Assembly: GCF_021869535.1 (NCBI RefSeq) | Contig: NW_026262734.1 | Location: 106,179,088 to 106,243,087 of the forward strand | Direction: 5' to 3' | Length of the DNA stretch: 64,000 nucleotides | DNA from: Mytilus californianus | Lineage: Eukaryota > Mollusca > Bivalvia > Mytilida > Mytilidae | Shown here: positions 1 to 10,505 of the stretch, piece by piece | Position numbering within the stretch: the first letter of the stretch is position 1 | How the letters are laid out: every line of letters begins with the position of its first letter | Notes under the pieces: generated by a model | Database searches by the model: none | What the model saw: only the letters and a program-made list of their open reading frames with translations | Told to the model about the DNA's origin: nothing | Position numbers and translations under genes: made by a program

Positions 1-422
1 TATCAAAACTGGTATATATTAAAAATAGAGAGACGAGATATAACTTTAAATAAGTAAACATTAAATGACAAAAAAAGGATTAATCTATTTTATTACCATC
101 CAATGGTTTTTGGTTTATAACATATCTTAACCATTTCCAAAGAAACATTTTATTCTCATAATTCTGTGGGCATTCTTCTTATACTTTTCTGTATGAATAA
201 TTAGAGACAGTGGTATACGTCATTTAGACAGCAATCCAACGACACGAATAACTACTAGACTCTTAGAGGTTACAGTATATGGTTTTAGTTTTATATCTGG
301 GTTCATGTGATAGTAAAATGTGTTTTACCTAAACAAAAAACCGCTTCTTAAAAATTCAAGTGATATAAATTCAAGAAAATAGCTATTCAGAAATATTCTG
401 CAAAATGTATTCTAGTTTAACC

Positions 423-695
423 CCACAACATTCTGTATCTGCCTGTCCCAAGTCAGGAGCCTGTAATTCAGTGGTTGTCGTTTGTTGCTGTGTTACATAT
501 TTATTTTTCTTCATTATTTTGTACATAAATTAGGCCGTTAGTTTTTATCGTTTGAATTGTTTTACATTTTTCATTTCGAGGCCTTTTATAGCTGACTATG
601 CGGTATTGGCTTTTTTCATTGTTGAAGGCCGTACGGTGACCTATAGTTGTTAATTTCTGTTTCATTTGGTCTCTTGTGGAAGCGTTAACGATGCT
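423..695 (-). repeat. Dispersed repeat family A, reverse copy
   Basis: CCCAAGTCAGGAGCCTGTAA, TTCAGTGGTTGTCGTTTGTT, GGCCTTTTATAGCTGACTAT, CATTGTTGAAGGCCGTACGG are complements of family A copies such as 47458-47715. The preceding 420 bases show nothing. Confidence 0.8.
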
Positions 696-1230
696 TAAAA
701 AGCAAAAAACAACCAGTGCATAATATTTTTTTTCAATGTTTTATAAAAAGAATGTACAAAACAAACAATAATTCACAAATCGATCTAGAAATTATGATAT
801 TTAGTAATAAAGAGGGGGAAATTGTAAATTCTACCACCAGGAAAGAGTCTCTCGCGTGGTTATGTCAGCGTAAATATACAAAAAGGAGATGAGGGCAGGA
901 GAAGAGTGGAAGCTGAGTGGTAAATGAATCCATTCTTTGGTGTTTATTTCATGCAAAGCAATACGTTTTGTCATAAATAAAATAAAGATTGCTGACGTGC
1001 AATATAGTGTTATGTGCTATAATATTGCCACGTGGTCATCACTCGAAACATGTGGGCGTTCGTCAAACAATTCTATAAGTTGGCTGGGAATAATTGACCA
1101 ACATGGGAGGAGTAAGCAATTCAAATTACTGTTTTAACAGGTTTACTTAAGCGATAAACTTCATCCATTAATCACTTATTTATTTCTAAAAATTCGTTGT
1201 TTTGTGAATAGACGATAAATTAGAAGTGAT

Positions 1231-1484
1231 TAACAATAAGAAATAGTGGTTAACCGATAAAAATAGCGGTTAACCGATATATCAATAGCAATTAACTGAT
1301 AAAAATAGCGGTTTACCGATATATAAATAGTGATTAACCGACAAAAAAACCGGTTTACCGATAAAATTAGCGGTTAACCGATATATATATATATATATAG
1401 AGAGGTTAATCGATACAAATAGCGGTTAACCGATCAAATAGCGGTTACCTGGTGTTTAAATAGCGGTTAACCGATAAAAAATAC
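1231..1484 (+). repeat. Minisatellite built on the palindrome CGGTTAACCG
   Basis: About ten to eleven degenerate units of 20-24 bp of the form GCGGTTAACCGATAAAAATA. Each contains CGGTTAACCG or a one-base variant, which is its own complement. A short TA run interrupts the array at 1381-1399. Confidence 0.9.
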
Positions 1485-1884
1485 CTTTTGAACCAAATGG
1501 TACACCATATATAAGTATCAAATATCCAAACATTGGCCATGGGTATGTAAATAAATAGCACAAATAAATAATAAAAAAACACGAACATGTAGCATTGACA
1601 AAATCATTTTCTTTCTTCTTTTATCTTAATTTAAATGAAAATTCTAAATTGTTAGCACCATCAATGTTATTTGGAGTACAGACAAATATGTCCACCTTGA
1701 AAATGTTTAGATCTTAAGAGCTGCATATACAATCATTGACGATTTTAAATATTTTGTATAACACTGATTGAACACTATGTATCTCCTACCGCATTTTACC
1801 AAAATACGAAATTCTTTCCTTCAAAAAATATGCAGGGTAAAGACGCAAAAATAAAAACAAAACAAGTCATGAATATATTATATA

Positions 1885-2165
1885 GATATAAGAAGATGTG
1901 GTATGAGTGCCAATGAGACAACTCTCAATCCAAGTCACAATTTGTAAAAAGTAGACCATGATAGGTCAAAGTACTGCCTTCAACACTAGCCTTGGCTCAC
2001 ACCGAACAGCAAGCTATAAAGGGCCCCAAATATGACTAGTGTAAAAGCATTAAAAAAGGAAAAACAACGGTCTAATCTATATAAAAAACGAGAAACGAGA
2101 AACACTTATGAACCTTACGCCTTACACGAGTCAAAACTCATCGGATTAATCGCCCTCATTCATAC
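1885..2165 (+). repeat. Dispersed repeat family A copy
   Basis: AAGAAGATGTGGTATGAGTG, CCAATGAGACAACTCTCAAT, CCTTGGCTCACACCGAACAG, GGTCTAATCTATATAAAAAA and CGAGAAACACTTATGAACC. This copy has an intact TATATAAAAAACGAG site. Confidence 0.85.
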
Positions 2166-2927
2166 CTGAAGTTGCCAGTCGACCTTGATGTGTAATTATA
2201 CACATTGCACAGGCAAGCGGGCTTTCCACATCTGCAAGGATGTTACTACTGGAACGGGGAAAAGTCCAGGGATGAGCATATTTCTATACCTTGTCAAACC
2301 CTTTTGGTTGGCCCTTTGACCATGCTTCTAAATGTTTTAACCCGTCCTCAGTTTAATCCCGTGATAATACAAATACAATCAAATGTTTACTTGTGTCATA
2401 AGTAATAATATTTGTAGCATGGCACTTGAAAAAGTACGGTTGTATGTGAAATATCAATGTTACAGATTTATCTTGTCAAAATGAGTTTGTTTACTTGTTT
2501 TTTCATACTTATGTACTTTTCTAAAAAATTTTTAAATACTGTGACAAATAGTTAAAACCAGAAATTAAAGGCGATTTCAATGATGATAAGTTAAAGCCCG
2601 CCACAATAATTTTGAAGTCGGCAGTATAACCTGAAATTTTGAAACCTAACAAAGAAAATATCAGTGACACGGAAAAAAATCGTTTTGTTCGCCCATTTTG
2701 TGTCAAGAATATGCTTACATGACTTGCACCAACAAGATTTCATAGAACCGTAATTTGCATTTACTTATAAAATATGTTAATCGGTCCTGTTATGAAAAAA
2801 GAATGAATATGTATATCCAGCATCCGTTGAATATTTATAAGAATGGAAAAAATCATATCTAATGATTTGTCTAACCTCTGTCAGACTTTAAAAGCAATTT
2901 TATGCTTTTTAAATTTCTTTTTTGTAG

Positions 2928-3250
2928 CATGTCGAGTAAATTAACTGTGTGTGGAGTATGTGACTGCCGCAACATTAGCATACCATCAGTTGTCTGGTGT
3001 TCAGAATGCGACGAAGGACTTTATGAGGGATGTAAAGAGCATCATGCATCTTAAAATGGCAAGCAGATACTATACCGCTGTTTTAATCTCTGAGTACCAG
3101 AAGCTACCTTCCAATATATTGAAAATCACTCACAAATGTCCAATACACGATGCAAGATACGTTAATTTGCAGAGAAAAAATAAAGATCGACAAGAAAACA
3201 TAAGAAGTCTGACGGAAAACAAGACGAACATAGAAAAAGAAGTTCTTGTT
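2928..3250 (+). pseudogene. TRIM-like B-box zinc-finger gene fragment, disabled
   Basis: After a TTTTTTGTAG acceptor-like sequence, an ATG at 2929 opens MSSKLTVCGVCDCRNISIPS then VVWCSECDEGLYEGCKEHHA. This cysteine/histidine pattern is that of a B-box as found in the large TRIM-like families of bivalves. TAA at 3052-3054 ends this frame. The family's next segment resumes in the +1 frame (ISEYQKLPSNILKITHKCPI then HDARY). A further segment is missing before a lysine/glutamate-rich coiled-coil-like tail (SLTENKTNIEKEV). The end is fused to a family A repeat at about 3,259. It looks like a decayed exon, not an active gene. Confidence 0.65.
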
Positions 3251-3258
3251 ATACATTG

Positions 3259-3325
3259 TGACTTGAACGGAGAGTTGTCTCATTGGCACTCATACCACAT
3301 CTTCTTATTTATATTTAAAATGGTC
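3259..3325 (-). repeat. Dispersed repeat family A, terminal fragment
   Basis: GGAGAGTTGTCTCATTGGCA then CTCATACCACATCTTCTTAT is the complement of the family A head; it abuts the B-box fragment. Confidence 0.75.
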
Positions 3326-3699
3326 CTTCAAAGAAACAGACTTCGGCTATGAGTAAAATTGCATATCTCGTGAATTATTGATATACAAATAATAAGGAGC
3401 TGTGGTATGATAGTCCGATGATTCGATCAACGTTCAATGGAAAAGAATGTTAACAACTTTTGGTCACCGTCCGGCTTTACCAATTAGTTCAACAATTGCA
3501 TTATGTCAGGACCTTAGAATAACACTTTAGTGTATATCTACCACAATAACAGAAAAGTATACTCTGAGCTTTTTTACTTGTCATTTCTATCTCAGGTTAC
3601 CGTAACCGTGTGCATGGCAAGTGAACAACTACATGTTACCGTACAGCATGCAACAACGAACAAACCCGGGCACTGACCAGAATAAGGTTTAAAGACCAT

Positions 3700-4095
3700 G
3701 GGCTAAATAAACCCAGAGACATATATAGTGAGTTTTACTGTGCGTATTGCTGTGTGTTTGTTTATTCTACATTGGCTAGAGGTATAGGGGGAGGGTTGAG
3801 ATCTCACAAAACATGTTTAACCCCGCCGCATTTTTGGGCCTGTTCCAAGTCTCTGGCCTTTGTTAATCTTGTATGTTTTTTGGATTTTAGTTCATTTTAT
3901 ATGTTTTGGAGTTTGGTGTGATGTCAATTTTCATTGTACTAGTACACATTTTGTTTAGGGGCCAGCTGAAGCCCGCCTCTGGGTGTGGAATTTTCTCGCT
4001 GTGTTGAAGACCCATTGGTGGCCTTCGACTGTTTTCTGCTCTTTGGTCGGGTTGTTGTCTCTTTGACACGTTCCCCATTTCCATTCTCAATTTTA
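3700..4095 (-). repeat. Dispersed repeat family B, reverse copy
   Basis: TTTAACCCCGCCGCATTTTT, AGGGGCCAGCTGAAGCCCGC, GACCCATTGGTGGCCTTCGA, CTCTTTGACACGTTCCCCAT. Complement of the copies at 27715 and 35608. Minus-strand ORFs of about 65 codons here belong to the repeat. Confidence 0.8.
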
Positions 4096-4749
4096 TACAT
4101 GTGTATATATGTATCTGATAAAACTACTGACATACTTTAACCTCAGATCATCCAAAGATCTGATGATTGGCGAATAAATGATACCGATTTTAATCTCCTT
4201 GTAGACTTCTACTAGCAACAGAAAAAATTGCAGATGTTTTATTTAATTTCTTATGTTCATTGTTAAAAATATTTCAGCAAAATTTAGGACGCAAGCATAT
4301 TTTACTGTATTTCAATTTGGTAAGTTATTTATGTGGGCACAATGGTAAGAAATGGATAAATAGAACAGGAGAAAGGCGCTAGGTGCTGTGCTCTCTCGGA
4401 ACGCAAGCTTCGTAATTCAAATAATGTTCCCATTCCGACCGGATCGTGACTTTATATAAAACAAACAAACAGACATCCCCTCGAAAATCACCTTCCTACG
4501 AGACTCGAGAAGTCTAAGTGACCATAATTGTCATGTGACCACTTATTCTTCACATTTTCTTCTCATGAATAACTTCACCATTACGGGATAGGAAGGGAGT
4601 TAAATTTCTAAGGATTTTTTTTTAAGTTATCACAAACAAGCAAGTAGTAGTTCTGGATAGGGAAATTCTGATTATGTAGCAATTAAGTACAGGGGTTCCA
4701 TCGCGTACATTTCTTAGACAGATCATTTTCTTGTAATCTATCAATGAAA

Positions 4750-5540
4750 TTCCAGGTGTTTTTACATGTATATCATGAGTTTATTTGCTGATGACAGCAA
4801 AGCAATTCTGGTAGTAAAATCAAATTCTGACTCATTTACATTACCACAAGAATTAAACAAATTGGTAACGTGGGAAATTACATGCACAATGACATTTCAC
4901 CCAGATAAGTGCAATGCAATTTCAGTCACTAGAAAAAAAGTCACATTTAATTATACATTGCATGCATGATCACTCTTTGGAAAATGCTAAAACAGCAAAA
5001 TATCTCGTGGTAACTATCAGATGTAATCTTAAAGAACATGGACATAAGCCCAACATCCATTTACCAACAAGGATACAAGTCCCTAGAAAGACGATCACTA
5101 GAGTGTGCTTGCTCAGTTTTGGAACCTTACCATGCTTACTTACAACAAGACATAGACAGCATTGACAGAGTTCAAAGGAGGGCTCCCCGTTTTCGTTTTG
5201 TAACCACTAAATACAGAAATGACATTTCCTTGAATGACGTAGCCTCTCTGATATTAGAAGAAAAGATTCATGATTAGTCATATTATACACAATAGAACAT
5301 AGAAAGGTTGCAATACCTATAAGAACAACAAATGAATTTCCCCATAAAAAGACAAACTGGACATTTAAATTCAAACAGTTTCCTAATTCCATCTTGTATA
5401 GCACAATACAGAAAATATTTTTTTCTCCCAAAGAACAATTCCCGACTAAAACAAACTACTCGACAACATCATAAATAGCACCTCAGTAGACTCTTTCAAA
5501 TCTTCAATCTCAAAACATCAATATTAAATTCAATTGTACA
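4750..5540 (+). pseudogene. Jockey-like LINE reverse-transcriptase fragment, frameshifted
   Basis: Three overlapping frames together resemble the C-terminal half of a non-LTR reverse transcriptase. The first (4766 on) has the catalytic FADD motif in SLFADDSKAI and the following KLVTWEI and HPDKCNAISVTRKK. The second (from about 4914) carries the HSLENAKTAKYL motif of the thumb. The third (5038 on) has YKSLERRSLECACSVLEPYH and QQDIDSIDRVQRRAPRF. Beyond 5277 further frame changes continue to a FFSPKNNSR-like tail near 5,430. At least two frameshifts and missing 5' parts make it inactive. Confidence 0.75.
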
Positions 5541-5694
5541 AATATGTCATATTATATTACACCAATTATACATTTGTAATATTAATGTTATCTCTATTTG
5601 AAATTGTATATAATAAGAATCCAATGTACGTCTTTTGTAAGTCAGTAATCCTCCTATGACATAATCCTCAGTTTGTTAAAGGTGGTCACTACAT

Positions 5695-5737
5695 GCAAGG
5701 ATTTGTATAGTGAGATTCTTACTATACAAATCCTTGC
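5695..5737. repeat. Perfect 17-bp inverted repeat (hairpin)
   Basis: GCAAGGATTTGTATAGT (5695-5711) and ACTATACAAATCCTTGC (5721-5737) pair fully around a 9-nt loop. Flanking ACATG/CATGT extends the symmetry with a 3-base bulge. It lies 150 bp after the LINE fragment. Confidence 0.9.
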
Positions 5738-6329
5738 TACATGTATAAAAGAACTAAGAATATACAGAATCCGTTGGTTGCTCAAAACCCCTTGCTTACC
5801 CATAATTTCCCCATATTCCTTAAACATTCACAGCGTAGGCGTTTCAACAACATTCTTTTTTTCCCTTTTTTGCCGTTTTAATATGCTTCAGAGCGTAGGA
5901 GGCCGGGGGGGACTATGTTTTGTCCCGCTCCCCTCTACCTACTTTTTATCCATTTTTTTAAAAATGAAAATGAAACAAGACACTGACTTACTTCTATACT
6001 ATAAGACAATAGATTTTTTTCTTTGCTTGTCACTTTCAAAAGTTTGCTCCCCATCCCACTTGAACCGTGTGTAGTGTATTTTTTACGGATAATTATCAGT
6101 ACTTTCCCGTATTTGGTTTTGTGTACTATTGTATTTTTGAAAACCGCGGGAAATAATTAATGTAAATATGTAAACAAATCACTTGGACTATATTATTCAT
6201 TGGGTCGTTTTCGGTAAGAATAGACACAACCAACGTCAGACCAGAGACCAGTAACCTGTTCCAAAGACAAAAAGATATCAACAAAATAACTTTTTATATG
6301 TTTATTACAAATTATATTAGTCTGTTAGT

Positions 6330-6850
6330 GTCTACACGACTATGTAAGAGATAAATTTGTCCTGGTAAAATATGTCCGGGCGGACACATATTACTAGTAT
6401 AAAAAGTCCATGGTTACAGAATTTACTAGTATTTTTAGTCCGATGTTAGTAATTTATGTCCCTAGATCCTAATCCTAAGGTCTTATGTAGGACTTTGAAA
6501 AGTTAGTTTAGGCGCAGGATTGGGTATTAGGACTTGCTAAATCTTAAAAACGCCCAGACTAATTTTCCTAGGAATTCAAGTCCATGTCATTAATGAGGGG
6601 GGGGGGGGGGGGGGTAGGACCTTTATCGGGACGTCAGGATCGGGTGTTTTTAAGCTCGGGATTTCGGGATTGATCCTTTCGGGATCCGGGAATTCTTTTT
6701 TCGAATTTCGGGATGTCGGGATTTAAATTTGGGACTTCGGGATTCCATGTTTTTAAGCCTGGGATTTTGGGATCAGGACACCTCCTGTCCATGTCATTAA
6801 TATTCCTAGGTAAAAACGTCCATTCCCTCTATTTTAAAAGGTAAATATAA
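6330..6850 (+). repeat. Dispersed repeat with CCTAGGAAAA motifs, carrying a 192-bp G-rich insertion
   Basis: CCCAGACTAATTTTCCTAGG and GTCCATGTCATTAAT recur at 13,595-13,975. Between 6595 and 6786 a G-rich segment (G run, then repeated CGGGATTTCGGGAT-like words) is flanked by GTCCATGTCATTAAT on both sides (6580-6594, 6787-6801). The other locus lacks this insert. Confidence 0.7.
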
Positions 6851-6854
6851 ATGT

Positions 6855-8142
6855 TATGTTTTAAAGAAGACTTTTTTGTTAAATAAACTGTGACTTTTTT
6901 CCTTTGTAATACTGGTTATTTCAAGTATTCCTGTCAAGTTTTGTCATAACCAGTTCAATAGTTTGAGAAAAATCTAGTATAATGTAAGATGACATCTACA
7001 GCGATTCGAGCAGAATTTCTTTGAAAAATCCAAACCAAGCTGCATCATGATAGAATATAGTGTGGACCAATAAATGATCAAATATTTATCTCATCTGCCT
7101 ACAAACAGTTGAATATGATACAAAAGATGACTTTAGGATGATAAATACTACTAATGGACCTCTTTGTCTTCCTTATAAGGTCTCTTTTGGTCCATTTATA
7201 CCTCTCATTTCCTCAAAATTTCTACTTTTTAGGCCAATAAATAAAAATTTTAGGGTAACTTTCACTCATTTATGATAGAAATGTTATAATGAATGATTAA
7301 TTGAAGTATTCAAGCTGAATGAACTATCGGTATAAAAGTTTACCGTCTCCAAGGAGGTTTTGATAAGTCCTTACGTAAAACTTAAATTTACGCCCCGTTC
7401 CAGAGAGGGATATAAAAAGCTTCTCTTTTGGTGAATAATTTGTTGTTACTGCTATAAAAATAATTTCATTTACTTAAAACTATATATTTATTAAAGTATT
7501 TCTTAGGAAAAATTTTCTAGTATAGCAGAATATAAGAAATAAGGAGAAAAAGCTCCCCAAAGCTCTAAGTATGGCTTGTTCTGTCAACTAATATTCATGG
7601 TAAAGTCCTATTTCAAGGAAATTTTCTCATAAAATGTGTTTTGGAGACTCAATCAACTCAGAATATTTCATTATTTGTAATATTTCACTTAAATAGCAAG
7701 AAATTTTAACACATGAGAGTACTCACAAGGTCAAGGGTGCATGTACAGCTTCCCATATTAGGTGTAATACCACCATTGATTTTCCCCTATTAGTCTTTGT
7801 TAAATTTGCACTTTTCAAAAAATTGTGCAGAATTTATCTTTGATTCAAATAAAGAAATACTTGGCATGAGTAAAGTTTTATCCTGTCCAGTACTATAGAA
7901 AAAATTTCACATAACATTTCATTGCATATAAGAAAATAACCATCACTGGAAGTTAACCAATTAAATTTTCCCCCTTTTTTAACCTGTGTACAAGCTTTAG
8001 TAACCATGTAACCTCAAGTTTCCAAAATATTCTATAGAAACCCCAAATAAAAAAATAATGGTGCTTTGAAATACCCAAGATATATGTTTATGACCCAGAA
8101 ATGTTTGACTGCAATGAAATGTAGGATCAATTACCTACAACT
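6855..8142. other. No gene or repeat recognised
   Basis: AT-rich sequence with frequent stops on both strands. Nothing in it could be supported as a feature. Confidence 0.5.
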
Positions 8143-8147
8143 GTCAA

Positions 8148-8712
8148 TGTAATGGCCTGACCATTAAGTATAACTGACGATTGGGCTCAAGTAGAAAAGA
8201 CTATCAGGTGCTGATACTTTAATTATGAACCAATCTGACATATGGTAAAAAGCTGAAATACAAAATAAAATACAAATTTACAATGTGTTCAATTAATGTT
8301 ATTATAACGAAATGTCAAAAGTAATTGATAGCACAGTCTGTTGAATGCGAGAAAATGTTGTACTTTCAAGAACGGTTAAATTTCAGGTATTTCACGGAGA
8401 AAAGGTTCAAATATGTAGAGAGCAATTTGAAGGGTTCAAATACAATGTTGTAGAATTAACTCACTCTGTGGTTACCGTTAGCCACGAATTGTGTCCAAGA
8501 TGACGTTTGTCCTTAGAAGGTTCTCCAGTACTGGTATAACCTTGCAATTTTCAGTTTTAGATACGTGTGAGAGAGGGAAAGGTAGCGACGATACGATGTT
8601 TTAACGTTCTTATAAGGTTAAAGATGAATAATCCTCCTAGACTGGAACACATAAATAGATTAAGAATATAATCAAACGAACTATATAAATTACGGAACGG
8701 TGTCACAGAATA
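8148..8712 (-). repeat. 3' LTR of the BEL/Pao element
   Basis: 565 bp. In element orientation it begins TATTCTGT and ends CCATTACA, so the start is not the usual TG. The position of the target duplication and of the polypurine tract both place the extra TATTC inside the LTR. It has a 6-bp GTTACC/CCGTTA-type insertion near 8,473 relative to the other LTR. Confidence 0.93.
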
Positions 8713-8721
8713 CTCCCCGTC
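8713..8721 (-). other. Polypurine tract
   Basis: GACGGGGAG in element orientation, directly preceding the 3' LTR, as expected for plus-strand priming in LTR retrotransposition. Confidence 0.75.
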
Positions 8722-8858
8722 TGATGTCTATCTGATATCACTATTCCATATTTTTTTCCAATATGAATACAAGATTAACATAAATGAATAAATCCCAATA
8801 TAAATTGAATATATACAGGTGAAATGTCCACTATTGGTCGTGTGAGAAATATCAGATC

Positions 8859-10307
8859 TCAACGACTTTTCACTATAAAGGTTCCTGAATAAGTACGTTC
8901 CACGGGAAACTGGGTAGGCACAGTTTCTTGTCCTTTAGAAGAAGGGTGTCTCGGACGACATTGTTGTGTTCTGTAGAATGTTTCATTACTGCTGTATCGA
9001 TAAAAGGAACTGTTTTCTCCAACGTTGTAAGACGGTGATATCCTCCGGTAAGTATGACGGGAGTTAGTACTTGGTCCTCGTCCGATTTGGCGAAATGTCA
9101 CATCTTTGTGAGTCTCAGACGAAATTAAGCGTTTCGTCCTAACGTTCCATCCTGCGGATCTAGTCGCTCTATCTGTAAAGTGGCGTCCTCGATATTTGAT
9201 TTTGTCGTAGTAATGTCCCACAAAGGGTGTTGCTTTGTGATGGTGTCCAGATAAGACCACTGGTTCCTTTTCACTAATATCCAAGTTAGACTTGGCAACA
9301 TTGCTTCCTACTAGGAGTAGATGTTGATTGTTCACAGGCAGATTGAAATTGGCAATCGGTCCTTCTTTCGGAATAGATTTGTGAATGCGACTGATTGCCT
9401 CTCCATGAACTTCAGGTCTTGTTGATTTTGGAATGAAATTTTCTTTATCCATAGAATTTTCTATAGAAGTCACAGATTCTGCTTTTACTGACACGAGTGC
9501 TGTCCCTTTAGAGAAATTCTTGAGTTTACCAGATTTGGCACTAGATCCAGTACACTCAAGGAATTGTATGGAGTGCATTTTTGCAACCTTCACATCTGAA
9601 TTTAAGTTTTGGTAGTTTTCTTCACCAACGATTGGATTTTTGTCCTTGACGGATATTTCTGGTCTTGAGGTGTTGAGAAGTTGTTCTGGTTTCGTGATTG
9701 AAACGTTAGTTATCTTTGTGTTGACTTCAAGCGTAACAGTTTGCTTGTCAATGTATGTATTTCCAATTATGACCCAACCAAGTTTCAATTTTTGGGCAAA
9801 TGGAGTTCTGGATGGTCCTAGGTGTTGTTCAAGGACGTGATGTGCCTCTATAAGGTCTCTTCCAATTAAGAGTAGAATTTGGCAACGTTCCTCTATTGAT
9901 GGAATGCTTCCTACGAGTTCTTTTAAATGAGGATGATACATTGTGACTTCAGGAGTAGGAATTTCGTCTAGATTATTGGGAATATTATTACATTCAATTA
10001 ATGTAGGCAGATCAAATTTTACGTCACCATGTACAGATTTTAAGACGAAATTTTTCCCTCTTTTCCCGGAAGTAGCTACTCTGCGGGAGCATGTTGTAAG
10101 AGAGTAGTTTTTAGGTTTTTCCCGAACGTTGAACAGATTGAAGAATTCAGGCGAGGCAAGAGACCGGTTGCTTTGGTCGTCAATTATGGCGTACATCCGG
10201 ATAATTTTGTCTGTCCTGTCCTTGTGGTACACATCCACAGGTAATATCTTGGCACAAGATTTCTCACTCGTAGGATCTTTGTGGATCTCTGTGCAGGTTG
10301 AACTCAC
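8859..10307 (-). CDS. BEL/Pao protease region plus integrase remnant, downstream of in-frame stops
   Basis: A 482-codon frame in phase with the Gag frame upstream, separated by 65 codons that contain two stops. Residues 40-50 (AIIDDQSNRSL) hold the aspartate of the DUF1758 retroviral-type protease. Residues about 110-185, ending LKLGWVIIG, are the conserved end of that domain. Around residues 345-410, HHHKATPFVGHYYDKI and GRHFTDRATRSAGW correspond to the zinc-binding domain of BEL integrase, but its cysteine pair has been lost. The polymerase that should lie between is missing. The methionine start is arbitrary. Probably not translated as a functional protein. Confidence 0.8.
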   Translation of the reverse strand: MSSTCTEIHKDPTSEKSCAKILPVDVYHKDRTDKIIRMYAIIDDQSNRSLASPEFFNLFNVREKPKNYSLTTCSRRVATSGKRGKNFVLKSVHGDVKFDLPTLIECNNIPNNLDEIPTPEVTMYHPHLKELVGSIPSIEERCQILLLIGRDLIEAHHVLEQHLGPSRTPFAQKLKLGWVIIGNTYIDKQTVTLEVNTKITNVSITKPEQLLNTSRPEISVKDKNPIVGEENYQNLNSDVKVAKMHSIQFLECTGSSAKSGKLKNFSKGTALVSVKAESVTSIENSMDKENFIPKSTRPEVHGEAISRIHKSIPKEGPIANFNLPVNNQHLLLVGSNVAKSNLDISEKEPVVLSGHHHKATPFVGHYYDKIKYRGRHFTDRATRSAGWNVRTKRLISSETHKDVTFRQIGRGPSTNSRHTYRRISPSYNVGENSSFYRYSSNETFYRTQQCRPRHPSSKGQETVPTQFPVERTYSGTFIVKSR

Positions 10308-10424
10308 AAAGGTTAACTTGATTTCAGCCGATTCTGTTGGCTCCCCGCCGTAGGCTTGTCTGGGCGAGCTAGACTGAGAACTTGCAGGTTGCTGTGGTCT
10401 AGTGATGTGAAGTGCGGTGGTATG

Positions 10425-10505
10425 TCATTGACTTCCACACTCATTACAACTTATACTTGCGTTGCAGTCCCGACTTCTGTGTGTGGTTGACTCACAACAC
10501 TTTTA
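10425..10505 (-). other. Two in-frame stops within the Gag zinc-knuckle region
   Basis: TAA (10503-10505) and TGA (10425-10427) are the only stops between the Gag and protease frames, which are otherwise in the same phase. The 25 codons between them keep cysteine/histidine spacing of a BEL zinc knuckle. I read both as point mutations of a once continuous Gag-Pro frame; programmed readthrough of one is less likely given the second. Confidence 0.8.
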
